From positions 1 through 42,088 of the forward strand of contig QAMW01000032.1 of the NCBI GenBank assembly GCA_003150235.1: 42,088 nt of DNA, in the 5' to 3' direction. Position numbers and translations under genes: made by a program. This document shows positions 1 through 7,609 of the stretch, one piece after another (position 1 is the stretch's first letter; every line of letters begins with the position of its first letter). The notes beneath the pieces were generated by a model. That model was not told the origin of the DNA and ran no database searches. It saw nothing but the letters and a program-made list of their open reading frames with translations. This DNA is from Bacteroidales bacterium. Its GTDB lineage: Bacteria > Bacteroidota > Bacteroidia > Bacteroidales > Muribaculaceae.

Positions 1-767
1 GAAGAATAAGGATGCGCAAAAAATATTTTGGTTCTCAGTCGCTTGGCTATGAGCAGATGCTCGGCAAACTCACTGCCGTTATCGGTGGTTATCGACCTGA
101 TTTTGCCTATATAAGGCAGCAGCATGAGAATGACTGTCTGCGCCAGAGCCTTGGCATTCTTTCCCTGTGGCAGTTTACGTGCCAGCGTAAAGTTGGTATT
201 CCTTTCGACCAATGTCACGATTGCTCCCTTGCCATCCTTTCCGACAATTGTGTCCATCTCGAAATCACCCGGTGTGGAGCCATCCCATTCAGCCGGACGG
301 TCATCGATCATAGTGCGGTCCTGTACTGCCACATACGGAGCCGAGACCTGACGCTTTCGATGTTTGAGCTGATGGCGACAATGCTTCCATAGATCCCCTC
401 CATTATCTTTGTCCGTACGGATGTAGGCATAAATCGTTTCCACGCAGACACTTTTCCTGCCTTGCTTACGTAACCATCCTGCAATCTGAGCCGGGGACCA
501 TTGTTCCTCACGCATCTTAATGCGGATAAAATTACGTATTTCAAGCGTTAGACTCCTGTAGTTCTGCAACCGTCGCTGCCGGTCAGCGGCTTTTACCTGC
601 GCCTTTTGCCAGTGGTAGCCGCGTTGACCACTGTTGCGCTTCAACTCTCTGCAGAGGGTAGATTGCGACACTCCTATGGTCTGCGCAATCTCTTTTCTGC
701 TCTTTTTTTGCCGGAGTAACACGTCTATTGTGTATCTTTGCTCCGCGGTTAGGTGATTATATTTCAT
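1..767 (-). CDS. IS30-family transposase, 3' part outside the window
   Basis: The frame opens at the ATG at 767 and stays open to base 1 without a stop, so the C-terminus is off-window; 255 residues are visible. The N-terminus has the IS30-type helix-turn-helix (MKYNHLTAEQRYTIDVLL, then EIAQTIGVSQSTLCREL at about 26-42). A second helical segment follows (QWSPAQIAGWLR, about 89-100). The DDE core starts with FEMDTIVG (Asp172) and TTDNGSEF (Asp229); the third acidic residue would lie beyond the edge. The protein would cut and join the ends of its own IS. The reading frame looks intact, so the element may be active. The terminal inverted repeat on this side could not be fixed without the other end. 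Family call is firm; subgroup unknown. Confidence 0.93.
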   Translation of the reverse strand, partial: MKYNHLTAEQRYTIDVLLRQKKSRKEIAQTIGVSQSTLCRELKRNSGQRGYHWQKAQVKAADRQRRLQNYRSLTLEIRNFIRIKMREEQWSPAQIAGWLRKQGRKSVCVETIYAYIRTDKDNGGDLWKHCRHQLKHRKRQVSAPYVAVQDRTMIDDRPAEWDGSTPGDFEMDTIVGKDGKGAIVTLVERNTNFTLARKLPQGKNAKALAQTVILMLLPYIGKIRSITTDNGSEFAEHLLIAKRLRTKIFFAHPYS

Positions 768-777
768 TTTACCAACA

Positions 778-785
778 CAAAGTTA
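778..785 (-). promoter_or_regulatory. Possible -7 box of the IS30 transposase
   Basis: The minus strand reads TAACTTTG, a match to the Bacteroidetes -7 consensus TAnnTTTG, only 10 bases before the transposase ATG at 767. The leader would be almost absent. No clear TTTG was found 19-21 bases upstream, so the call is tentative. Confidence 0.35.
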
Positions 786-796
786 CTTAATCGCAG

Positions 797-818
797 GGAG
801 ACTTCGGTCTCCTTTTTT
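797..818 (+). terminator. Hairpin with T-run beside the IS30 gene
   Basis: GGAGAC-TTCG-GTCTCC is a perfect 6-bp stem with a stable TTCG tetraloop, followed by six T. It has the shape of an intrinsic terminator for plus-strand transcripts. It lies just outside the transposase start and would stop antisense transcription leaving the element. Confidence 0.7.
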
Positions 819-972
819 GTGTTGCAGGTAATTTCTGGTGAAAAATACATTAATCGGCGTTGCCCTCAACGGGGGCTTACCCAGCCCCCTCGGCGCGCGG
901 CCTTCCCCTGAGGAGGAGTGAGGAAATGCCAGTTGCACTTCCTATTGGAATCTTTCCCTTACATATCGCTCT

Positions 973-1042
973 TTTATGGGTATTGATAATTTGCAAATTA
1001 TCAAATAATTCATTAATTTTGAAAGATGACTTTACCCATAAA
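973..1042. repeat. Nested palindromes around a promoter
   Basis: A perfect 22-bp palindrome spans 983-1004 (half-site TTGATAATTTG). It sits inside a perfect 10-bp inverted pair, TTTATGGGTA at 973-982 and TACCCATAAA at 1033-1042. The palindrome could be a repressor operator because it overlaps the -33 region of the promoter at 990-1021. The rest of the gene-free stretch 819-1206 holds only the decayed ORF fragments listed separately; a 71-codon frame at 860-1075 has no recognisable features. Confidence 0.7.
990..1021 (+). promoter_or_regulatory. Bacteroidetes-type promoter upstream of a decayed gene and rhuM
   Basis: TTTG at 990-993, a 20-base spacer and TAATTTTG at 1014-1021 match the Bacteroidetes -33/-7 promoter. 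The first ATG downstream is at 1026, too close for a normal leader, so the transcript may instead serve rhuM at 1207. Confidence 0.6.
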
Positions 1043-1203
1043 CATAAATCGAAGTACAGGTGTCTTCGCCGATGATTTCTTAGAAGCTATTTGATTAATG
1101 AGCAAGCAAGTTCCTTGACCAGTTCACTTACCGCGACAAAATCAACGACCGCGAGACGTTTATGAAAGGTATTGACTACTCATATTACTATGAGGAAGAA
1201 TAA
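1026..1203 (+). pseudogene. Decayed coding fragments before rhuM
   Basis: Two short frames suggest gene remnants. The first, 1026-1094, encodes 22 residues starting MTLPINI and then stops. The second, 1102-1203, is in another frame, has no start codon and ends FMKGIDYSYYYEEE before a TAA three bases ahead of rhuM. The second looks like a C-terminal tail but I do not recognise the family. N-termini like MTLPINI occur in AlbA_2-domain (divergent AAA-type) proteins, but the match is too short to name it. The nearby IS30 copy fits a locus eroded by mobile-element activity. Confidence 0.35.
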
Positions 1204-1206
1204 GTA

Positions 1207-2226
1207 ATGATTATGGATAACGGACAGATTATATTATTTCAGACACAGGGCGGGGAGACGAAGATTGAGGTCCGTCTCTCAAATGAGACTGTGTGGCTCA
1301 CGGCAGACCAGATGGCGGAACTGTTTCAACGCAATAAATCAACTATTTCAAGACATATCAAGAATGTTTTTGAGTCAGGAGAACTTGACCCCAAAGAGGT
1401 AGTTGCAAAATATGCAACTACCACTCAACATGGTGCTATTGAAGGTAAAACTCAGACCCATCAGGTCGATTTCTATAACCTTGACATGATTATCAGCGTG
1501 GGGTATCGTGTCAACTCGCATCGCGGTGTGCAGTTCCGGCAGTGGGCTACGCAAGTGCTGAAAGAGTATATGATCAAGGGTTTTGTGCTTAATGACGATT
1601 TGCTAAAAAATGCCGGACAAGGGAATTATTTCGATGAACTGTTGGCTCGTATCCGCGATATCCGCAGCTCGGAGAAAGTGTTCTACCGCAAGGTACTGGA
1701 GATTTATGCCCTCAGTATTGACTATGATCCCCGCACATCCGTTACTCAACAATTCTTTAAGACTGTGCAAAACAAGATGCACTTTGCAGCCCACGGACAT
1801 ACTGCCGCAGAAGTGATTTATGACCGAGCCAATGCTGAAAAAGATTTCATGGGCATGACGACGTGGTGCGGTGCCATGCCTACACGACATGAGGTCGAGA
1901 TTGCAAAGAATTACCTGTCGGAAGAGGAGGTTGACATGCTAAACCGCATTGTCAATCTATATCTCGATTTTGCCGAGTTGCAGGCAAAAAGCCATGTGCC
2001 GATGTATATGAAAGACTGGATTCAGAAGCTCGACGACTTTCTGAAGTTATCAGGTAAGGAATTGCTGACCCATGCCGGCTGTGTCTCAGCCGAAGTGGCA
2101 AAACTGAAAGCCAATGAGGAATACGATAAATTCCGAGAGCGCACCCAATATCAGCTATCGCCGGTAGAAATCCATTTCCTTGAAGCCTTCGACGCGGAGC
2201 AAAAGCGGCTTCGTGCCAAGAAGTGA
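1207..2226 (+). CDS. rhuM: RhuM-family protein (virulence RhuM / Fic-like accessory family)
   Basis: A 339-residue protein matching the RhuM family in length and layout. The N-terminus has a helix-turn-helix (VWLTADQMAELFQRNKST, about 28-46). The conserved block VDFYNLDMIISVGYRVNS, about 88-105, precedes FRQWATQVLKEYMIKGF. The C-terminal half has the conserved region ENDFMG-like AEKDFMGMTTW, about 210-220. RhuM proteins were first named on Salmonella pathogenicity island 3 and are often found beside type I restriction genes; their biochemical role is unknown. Here no hsd genes are visible, only an IS30 copy and gene fragments upstream. The start could be Met1 at 1207 or Met3 at 1213. The organism may use it as a mobile accessory regulator, but that is inference. 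Confidence 0.85.
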   Translation: MIMDNGQIILFQTQGGETKIEVRLSNETVWLTADQMAELFQRNKSTISRHIKNVFESGELDPKEVVAKYATTTQHGAIEGKTQTHQVDFYNLDMIISVGYRVNSHRGVQFRQWATQVLKEYMIKGFVLNDDLLKNAGQGNYFDELLARIRDIRSSEKVFYRKVLEIYALSIDYDPRTSVTQQFFKTVQNKMHFAAHGHTAAEVIYDRANAEKDFMGMTTWCGAMPTRHEVEIAKNYLSEEEVDMLNRIVNLYLDFAELQAKSHVPMYMKDWIQKLDDFLKLSGKELLTHAGCVSAEVAKLKANEEYDKFRERTQYQLSPVEIHFLEAFDAEQKRLRAKK

Positions 2227-2286
2227 ACCCTGCAATATTCCAGGGAGTGTCTTATTGCTATTGCTAAAGCGAATGGGGAGGGGCGA

Positions 2287-2318
2287 TTTGCATAGTGTCA
2301 ACTTTTTGGGTAACTTTG
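2287..2318 (+). promoter_or_regulatory. Promoter of the metY gene
   Basis: TTTG at 2287-2290, 20 bases, then TAACTTTG at 2311-2318; the ATG follows 24 bases later at 2343. This is a near-ideal Bacteroidetes promoter. No SAM riboswitch-like leader is possible in so short a distance. Confidence 0.75.
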
Positions 2319-2342
2319 CGGATGGTAAAATAAATACATTTC

Positions 2343-3632
2343 ATGGATAAGCAATTTAAACCGGAGACACTTTGCGTACAAGCGGGTTGGACTCCGAAGA
2401 AAGGCGAGCCGCGTGTGCTTCCCGTATATCAGAGTACCACTTTCAAATATGACACCAGCGAACAGATGGCACGTCTGTTTGACCTGGAGGACAGCGGATA
2501 TTTCTATACGCGGTTGCAGAACCCCACCAACGATGCCGTGGCGGCAAAGATTGCCGCCCTTGAAGGCGGAGTTGCCGCTATGCTCACGTCAAGCGGTCAG
2601 GCGGCAAATTTCTATGCCATATTCAATGTTTGTGAGGCGGGCGATCACTTTGTGAGCTCATCGGCTATCTATGGCGGTACATTCAATCTGTTTGCCGTGA
2701 CTATGAAAAAGCTTGGCATAGAGGTGACATTTGTCAGTCCCGATGCTTCAGAAGAGGAGATTTCAGCGGCTTTCCGCCCCAATACCAAGGCTCTTTTCGG
2801 AGAGACGATATCCAATCCCTCGCTTGATGTGCTTGATATCGAGAAGTTTGCCCGTGTGGCACATAAGCATGGGGTACCGCTGATTGTCGACAACACATTC
2901 CCGACACCTATCAACTGTCGTCCCTTTGAATGGGGCGCTGACATCGTGGTACATTCCACCACGAAATATATGGACGGTCACGCTACGAGCGTGGGGGGTG
3001 CGATAGTCGATAGCGGTAACTTTGACTGGGATGCCTATCCCGACAAGTTCCCCGGGCTGTGTGCCCCTGACGAGTCATATCACGGACTCACCTATACCAA
3101 GGCATTCGGCAAAGGCGCTTATATCACCAAGGCTACGGCGCAGCTGATGCGCGACCTCGGCAGCATACAGTCGCCGCAAAATGCGTTTCTGCTCAATCTT
3201 GGTCTGGAGACATTACATCTGCGCATGGAGCGTCATTGCAAAAATGCCCAGGCTGTTGCCGAGTATCTTGCCGCAAACGACAAAGTGGCGTGGGTAAACT
3301 ATTGCGGACTTCCCGACAATCCTTACCACGTGCTTGCCGAAAAATACATGCCCAACGGCTCTTGCGGTGTGATTTCATTCGGACTGAAGGGCGGACGCGA
3401 TGTATCAATCCGTTTCATGGACAATCTTAAACTGGCGGCTATCGTGACCCATGTAGCCGATGCGCGTACAAGTGTGTTGCATCCCGCAAGCCACACCCAC
3501 CGTCAGCTCTCCGACGAGCAGCTGCTTGAAGCGGGTGTTCGTCCCGACCTTATACGTTTCTCTGTCGGCATCGAAAATGTAGGCGACATCATCGCCGATA
3601 TAGAGCAGGCTCTTGAAGCGGCTTACAAATGA
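2343..3632 (+). CDS. metY: O-acetylhomoserine sulfhydrylase (aminocarboxypropyltransferase)
   Basis: 429 residues, the usual length for the Cys/Met-metabolism PLP family of MetY type. It makes homocysteine from O-acetylhomoserine and sulfide in the cytoplasm, a direct sulfhydrylation route to methionine. Visible features are the N-terminal ETLCVQAGW, the substrate/PLP-binding YTRLQNPT (about 55-62), SSGQAA (83-88) for the cofactor phosphate, DNTFPTP (183-189) with the PLP-pairing Asp, and the Schiff-base lysine in HSTTKYMDGH (Lys208). The C-terminal HPASHTHRQLSDEQL and RFSVGIEN are typical. It has its own promoter, and ribE follows 29 bases downstream, so read-through is possible. MetY is preferred to MetB/MetC because of the long insert around 230-260 and overall length. 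Confidence 0.93.
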   Translation: MDKQFKPETLCVQAGWTPKKGEPRVLPVYQSTTFKYDTSEQMARLFDLEDSGYFYTRLQNPTNDAVAAKIAALEGGVAAMLTSSGQAANFYAIFNVCEAGDHFVSSSAIYGGTFNLFAVTMKKLGIEVTFVSPDASEEEISAAFRPNTKALFGETISNPSLDVLDIEKFARVAHKHGVPLIVDNTFPTPINCRPFEWGADIVVHSTTKYMDGHATSVGGAIVDSGNFDWDAYPDKFPGLCAPDESYHGLTYTKAFGKGAYITKATAQLMRDLGSIQSPQNAFLLNLGLETLHLRMERHCKNAQAVAEYLAANDKVAWVNYCGLPDNPYHVLAEKYMPNGSCGVISFGLKGGRDVSIRFMDNLKLAAIVTHVADARTSVLHPASHTHRQLSDEQLLEAGVRPDLIRFSVGIENVGDIIADIEQALEAAYK

Positions 3633-3661
3633 TTTTTTAATAAAAACAAAAACGAATTGTC

Positions 3662-4270
3662 ATGTTCTCCGGAATAGTTGAGGAAGCTGCCAAGGTGGTA
3701 GCGATAGTGCGTGACGGCGGTAATGTGCATCTCACGCTCACATGCTCTTTTGTCGATGAGCTTAAAATCGACCAGTCAGTGTCACACAACGGTGTGTGCC
3801 TTACCGTAGTGTCGCTCCCCGGCGACAACACCTACACCGTGACCGCGATACAGGAGACGCTCGACCGCAGCAATCTCGGCGACCTTAAACCGGGCGACCT
3901 TGTGAATGTGGAGCGGAGCATGGTCATGAACGGTCGTCTTGACGGGCATATCGTGCAAGGTCATGTCGACTGCACTGCCGTGTGTGACAATATCGAGACT
4001 GTGGACGGAAGTACATATTTCCGATTTCGTTACTCTGTTGACCCGGCAATGGCGAAACGCGGTTATGTGACAGTGGAGAAAGGCTCGGTCACTGTCAACG
4101 GTGTGAGTCTTACCGTGTGTGACTCGGAACTTGACTCTTTCCGGGTGGCTATTATACCCTATACTTTCGAGCATACCAATTTCTGCCGTATAGCCGAGGG
4201 GTCTCGCGTCAATCTCGAATTTGATATCATAGGCAAGTATCTTGCCCGGCTGATGGAGGTGGGCGACTGA
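3662..4270 (+). CDS. ribE: Riboflavin synthase, alpha subunit
   Basis: 202 residues starting MFSGIVEE, the hallmark start of riboflavin synthase. Two lumazine-binding beta-barrels are visible as an internal repeat: NGVCLTV at about 43-49 and NGVSLTV about 100 residues later, each with a following strand. The enzyme dismutates two 6,7-dimethyl-8-ribityllumazine molecules to riboflavin. The partner lumazine synthase gene, ribH, lies 37 kb away at 41504, so the two steps are not in one operon. It follows metY by 29 bases and the LOG-family gene starts 2 bases after its stop, suggesting co-transcription. The start codon is fixed by the family N-terminus. Confidence 0.95.
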   Translation: MFSGIVEEAAKVVAIVRDGGNVHLTLTCSFVDELKIDQSVSHNGVCLTVVSLPGDNTYTVTAIQETLDRSNLGDLKPGDLVNVERSMVMNGRLDGHIVQGHVDCTAVCDNIETVDGSTYFRFRYSVDPAMAKRGYVTVEKGSVTVNGVSLTVCDSELDSFRVAIIPYTFEHTNFCRIAEGSRVNLEFDIIGKYLARLMEVGD

Positions 4271-4271
4271 T

Positions 4272-4844
4272 ATGGAGCGACCTTCAGGTATAGTCGTGTA
4301 CGGTGCGTCAAGCTCCGACATCGACAGCCGTTATTATGACTTTGCCCGCGAAGTGGGCAGGGAGATTGCCTTGCACGGCTACCGTCTTGTCAATGGTGGC
4401 GGCAGGGCGGGGCTTATGGGTGCGTCGATAGAGGGCGCTCTTGAAGCCGGGGGAGAAGTGACGGGGGTATTACCCGATTTCATGATAGAGCGCGGCTGGA
4501 ATCATCCGCAGCTCACCGAGATGCTTTCGACCTCTTCGATGCACGACCGCAAGTCCACGATGGCGCAGCTGTCGGTGGGCGCAATCGCGCTTCCGGGCAG
4601 TGTGGGTACCCTTGACGAGCTATTTGAAATCATCACCTGGCGTCAGCTTGGACTGTACAAGGGGAATGTAGTGATTGCCAACGCATACGGCTTCTACGAC
4701 CTTCTGCTCGCTCATCTGCGTCACGTCGATGCCGAGCATTTCATGCGCGCGGGCAATCTATGGCAGGTCGCGTCGACTCCCGCAGAGGCTGTGGCAATGG
4801 CAATCAATCGCTGTGAATACCAAAGTCAGGGCGAAAAGTATTGA
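4272..4844 (+). CDS. LOG-family protein (TIGR00730; putative nucleotide 5'-monophosphate phosphoribohydrolase)
   Basis: 190 residues with a Rossmann-like nucleotide-binding start (IVVYGASSSD, 7-16), GGGRAGLMG (42-50), and the catalytic-loop region ALPGSVGTLDELFE (106-119). The family (LOG, lysine-decarboxylase-like) cleaves the N-glycosidic bond of nucleoside 5'-monophosphates, making free base and ribose-5-phosphate. The usual PGGxGTxxE reads PGSVGTLDE here: the second Gly is Ser110. The Glu116 that acts in catalysis and Arg93 in MHDRKSTM are kept, so activity is still likely. It lies 2 bases after ribE and 20 bases before the DUF4271 gene. Confidence 0.88.
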   Translation: MERPSGIVVYGASSSDIDSRYYDFAREVGREIALHGYRLVNGGGRAGLMGASIEGALEAGGEVTGVLPDFMIERGWNHPQLTEMLSTSSMHDRKSTMAQLSVGAIALPGSVGTLDELFEIITWRQLGLYKGNVVIANAYGFYDLLLAHLRHVDAEHFMRAGNLWQVASTPAEAVAMAINRCEYQSQGEKY

Positions 4845-4864
4845 AAAATATTGGCAGATAAGAG

Positions 4865-5647
4865 ATGTCGTGGTTGGTCGATTCGCTAAGTCATGTTACC
4901 GATGCCCCGCTTGAGGTCGGTCGGGAGGTGTTCAGCACTGTCGTGACGCCTTACATGCAGGGTATGCCGGTGGAGGCGCGCCCGGAGTTGCTTGGCTATA
5001 ATTCCGGCATTCTGTGTGTGGTCATGGCGATGCTGCTGCTCGTGGCATTCAATATCAGGCAATACCCGAAATTTTTCAGTGTCATGCTTCATGATTTGTG
5101 GAGCCTGAGGGAACGCAACCATCTTTTTGACACGCGTACCGTCAACGAAACCCGTGCTTTCGTGGTGTGTATAGTGCTGATGTGTGTATGCGAGGCATTG
5201 CTTACCCTCGCCGCAATCACCATGCACATTGCAGTGCCGCCTTCCTCGCTGATTATGGTGGCGGGGATTTTTGCCGGGGTCGCGGGAGGATATTATCTAT
5301 GGCAGCTGATGGCATATAATTTCATCGGTTATGTGTTTTCCGACAAGTTTTCCACTTCGCTCTGGCTGCGCGGTTTCAATGCAAGCCAGGCAATGCTTGG
5401 GGCTTTGTTGCTGGTGCCCGCCCTTGCAGTGCTTTTTTATCCGTCGGCAACGAAATGGTTGCTGATTGCAAGCGTTTCGCTCTATTTTTGCGTCAGGTTG
5501 GCGTTTATATATAAGGGTTTTAGAATTTTTTACCAGAATTTTGCCTCTCTGCTTTATTTTATTTTGTACCTTTGCAGTGTGGAAATAATACCGCTCATTT
5601 TACTATTTAACGGCACGTTTTCACTTTGTTGTAATTTAATTAGCTAA
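4865..5647 (+). CDS. DUF4271 multi-pass membrane protein
   Basis: 260 residues with about six hydrophobic segments (roughly 46-66, 95-125, 130-150, 175-195, 197-215 and 236-255). It matches the DUF4271 family of Bacteroidetes, which is regularly found directly before hemD, as here; the function is unknown. The ATG at 4865 sits 20 bases after the LOG gene, with MSWLVDSLSH as N-terminus. The last 80 bases contain a good promoter for hemD. The protein likely resides in the inner membrane, and its fixed position beside heme synthesis genes is the only functional hint. Confidence 0.8.
   Translation: MSWLVDSLSHVTDAPLEVGREVFSTVVTPYMQGMPVEARPELLGYNSGILCVVMAMLLLVAFNIRQYPKFFSVMLHDLWSLRERNHLFDTRTVNETRAFVVCIVLMCVCEALLTLAAITMHIAVPPSSLIMVAGIFAGVAGGYYLWQLMAYNFIGYVFSDKFSTSLWLRGFNASQAMLGALLLVPALAVLFYPSATKWLLIASVSLYFCVRLAFIYKGFRIFYQNFASLLYFILYLCSVEIIPLILLFNGTFSLCCNLIS
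5539..5574 (+). promoter_or_regulatory. Promoter for hemD inside the DUF4271 gene
   Basis: TTTTG at 5539-5543 and TACCTTTG at 5567-5574 (23-base gap, slightly long) lie within the DUF4271 coding region. Transcription would start about 90 bases before the hemD start, giving hemD-rnpA-yidD-tatD a supply independent of the upstream genes. Confidence 0.6.
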
Positions 5648-5668
5648 TCTACACAAGTCGATAAGAGA

Positions 5669-6418
5669 GTGAAAGTAAAAAAAGTACTTGTTTCACAACC
5701 GAAACCTACATCAGACAAATCGCCCTATTACGAAATTGCGGAGAAATACGGAGTTGAAATCGAGTTTCGCCCTTTCATCAAGGTCGAGGGGCTTAGCGCG
5801 AAAGAGTTTCGCCAGTCACGGATAACCCTTTCTGACTTCACGGCAATAATATTTACAGCACGTACTGCTGTCGACCATTTTTTCCGCCTTTGTGAAGAGA
5901 TGCGTTACACTGTGCCTGATACTATGAAATATTTCTGCACAACTGAAGCGATAGCCAACTATCTGCAGAAGTATATCGTGTATCGCAAGCGCAAGATATT
6001 TTTTGTCAACACCGGCAAGCTCGACGACCTTCTGCCCTATCTTCTGAAGCATAACAAGGAGCGTTACCTCTATGCTGTCAGCAGTGTGCATAAGGAAGAC
6101 CTTAACGTGCTTGACCACAACAATATCAACTATACTAAGGCTGTCATGTACCGCACGGTCAGCAATGACTTCGGTCCTGATGAGCCGTTTGACTACGACA
6201 TGTTGCTTTTCTTCAGCCCGTCGGGTATCGACTCGCTCCTGAAGAATTTCCCTAAATTCAAGCAGGATGAAATCAAGATAGGCACATTCGGCTCGACCAC
6301 GGCTAAGGCTGTGCGTGACGCCGGTTTGCGTCTTGACATGGAGGCACCCTCGGTGCAGGCACCCTCTATGACCGCCGCCCTTGACCTTTTCCTGAAGGAA
6401 GACGCTAAAAACGATTGA
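5669..6418 (+). CDS. hemD: Uroporphyrinogen-III synthase
   Basis: 249 residues with the HemD two-lobed pattern: SQPKPTSDKSPYYEIAEKYG near the N-terminus, AIIFTARTAVDHFF (about 59-72) and LLFFSPSGIDSLL (about 180-192), the last being the typical second-lobe loop. It closes hydroxymethylbilane to uroporphyrinogen III for siroheme and heme. The start is GTG at 5669; the sequence MKVKKVLVSQPKP fits the family N-terminus. HemD sequences diverge strongly, so context helps: DUF4271-hemD-rnpA order is common in Bacteroidetes. It overlaps rnpA by 4 bases (ATGA). Confidence 0.85.
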   Translation: MKVKKVLVSQPKPTSDKSPYYEIAEKYGVEIEFRPFIKVEGLSAKEFRQSRITLSDFTAIIFTARTAVDHFFRLCEEMRYTVPDTMKYFCTTEAIANYLQKYIVYRKRKIFFVNTGKLDDLLPYLLKHNKERYLYAVSSVHKEDLNVLDHNNINYTKAVMYRTVSNDFGPDEPFDYDMLLFFSPSGIDSLLKNFPKFKQDEIKIGTFGSTTAKAVRDAGLRLDMEAPSVQAPSMTAALDLFLKEDAKND

Positions 6419-6816
6419 TGCCGATGGTTGCTTCGGGGCGTTTATATAAGCGCGAGAAGCTGTGTTCGGTCACGGCTATAGATGCGTTATTTGACCGTTC
6501 CGGAAGTTCGGTGTCATCAACTTCATATCCGTTGCGCTTCGTGTGGCGTAAAAGCGGAGTGAGGAAGTCGGGTGTACAATTCATGATTTCCGTTCCAAAA
6601 AAACGACTCCGTCATGCGGTTGACCGCGTGGCGGTGCGTCGTCGTGTACGTGAGGCATATCGCCTTAATCGCCTTATACTTGGCGATGTGGCGGAGATGC
6701 CCATTGATATCGCGTTTATCTATTTGGCTGACAAGGTCCTTCCTTCCGTGCAGATTCATGCCGCCATGCGTAAGGCTCTTGACAAGTTGCGTGACGCAAA
6801 CAGTGAAGCGAAATGA
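6415..6816 (+). CDS. rnpA: Ribonuclease P protein component
   Basis: 133 residues, basic, with the RnpA sequence RKSGVQFMISVPKKRLRHAVDRVAVRRRVREAYR split over about 47-83 (the RNR-type arginine patch is AVRRRVREAYR). It binds the RNase P RNA and helps mature the 5' ends of tRNAs. The visible start is ATGATG at 6415, overlapping the hemD stop; a later start at Met4 is possible and would lose little. It overlaps yidD by 4 bases, the usual rnpA-yidD coupling. The RNase P RNA gene is not in the window. Confidence 0.92.
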   Translation: MMPMVASGRLYKREKLCSVTAIDALFDRSGSSVSSTSYPLRFVWRKSGVRKSGVQFMISVPKKRLRHAVDRVAVRRRVREAYRLNRLILGDVAEMPIDIAFIYLADKVLPSVQIHAAMRKALDKLRDANSEAK

Positions 6817-7034
6817 AACGTCTGATAGTGGCTATTCTTATTCTTCTGGTGAGGTTTTATCAGCTGGTGATATCGCCGATGCTCCCTCCGTCATGCCGGT
6901 ATGTGCCTACGTGCAGTCAATACACTATCGAGGCGTTGCGCAAGCATGGTCCTGTGAAAGGATTGTGGCTTGCCGTGAAACGAATACTGCGCTGTCATCC
7001 CTGGGGAGGCAGCGGATATGACCCGGTGCCGTGA
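6813..7034 (+). CDS. yidD: Membrane protein insertion efficiency factor
   Basis: 73 residues with one amphipathic N-terminal helix (about 3-22) and the YidD signature SCRYVPTCSQYTIEALRKHG (27-46), ending WGGSGYDPVP. YidD helps YidC-dependent insertion of inner-membrane proteins. It overlaps rnpA upstream and the TatD gene downstream by 4 bases each, so translation is coupled. Confidence 0.95.
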   Translation: MKRLIVAILILLVRFYQLVISPMLPPSCRYVPTCSQYTIEALRKHGPVKGLWLAVKRILRCHPWGGSGYDPVP

Positions 7035-7609
7035 CAATGCTTGACATCCACACGCATCATCACGACCGGCACGATGCCGTAATCAATCTTAATGACGCCG
7101 AGATGCCTGTCGACGGCTATATTTATTCCGCCGGAGTGCATCCGTGGGACACTGTTTTGCCCGACGAGGAGATTGACTTCCGCATGGAGCGTGTGGCACA
7201 TCTTTCACTGTTACCGCAAGTCGTGGCAATAGGGGAGGCGGGGTTTGACCGCCTGCGAGGTGCTTCATTAGACCGACAAAGAGAAATCCTGATGCGGCAG
7301 GTCGCAATCAGTGAATCGGCGGGAAAACCGATGATACTTCACGTGGTGAAGGCGTTCCCTGAAATCATACGCCTGCGCAAGGAGCTGAAGCCGTCGCAGT
7401 CATGGATAATACACGGTTTCCGTGGAAAACCGCAGCTTGCTGAGGAACTTCTCCGTGCCGGTTTCCATATCTCCCTCGGCGAGCATTTCAATCCTGCCGC
7501 GGCTGCGGTCATCCCTCCCGACCGCCTCTTTGTGGAGACCGATGAAAGTCTCATGCCTGTGGAGCAGATTGCGGCTCGATTCCCGCATCAGCCCGAAGCA
7601 TGTTTATAA
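7031..7609 (+). CDS. TatD-family metal-dependent hydrolase, short C-terminus
   Basis: 192 residues of TIM-barrel TatD type. The expected metal ligands are all present: His7-Thr-His9, Glu69 (AIGEAGFD), His104 (ILHVVKA), His128 (IIHGFRG) and Asp171 (FVETDES). Family members act as 3'-5' exonucleases on DNA or related substrates. The protein ends AARFPHQPEACL soon after the last ligand, about 20 residues earlier than most relatives, and the usual C-terminal helix with a NF..LF end is missing. The stop overlaps the stop region of the convergent dehydrogenase gene by 6 bases. The join may be where the steroid-type operon was inserted. Start Met1 or Met3. Confidence 0.87.
   Translation: MTMLDIHTHHHDRHDAVINLNDAEMPVDGYIYSAGVHPWDTVLPDEEIDFRMERVAHLSLLPQVVAIGEAGFDRLRGASLDRQREILMRQVAISESAGKPMILHVVKAFPEIIRLRKELKPSQSWIIHGFRGKPQLAEELLRAGFHISLGEHFNPAAAAVIPPDRLFVETDESLMPVEQIAARFPHQPEACL

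Noticed and set aside
12..544. Frames on both strands within the IS30 copy
   Set aside because: They overlap the open IS30 transposase frame, which was left incomplete only because it reaches the window edge.
983..1004. 22-bp palindrome as a Fur box
   Set aside because: The half-site TGATAAT is Fur-like but the spacing between halves does not match the 7-1-7 Fur arrangement.
860..1075. 71-codon frame between IS30 and rhuM
   Set aside because: Low-complexity start, no family features, and it crosses a promoter and a palindrome.
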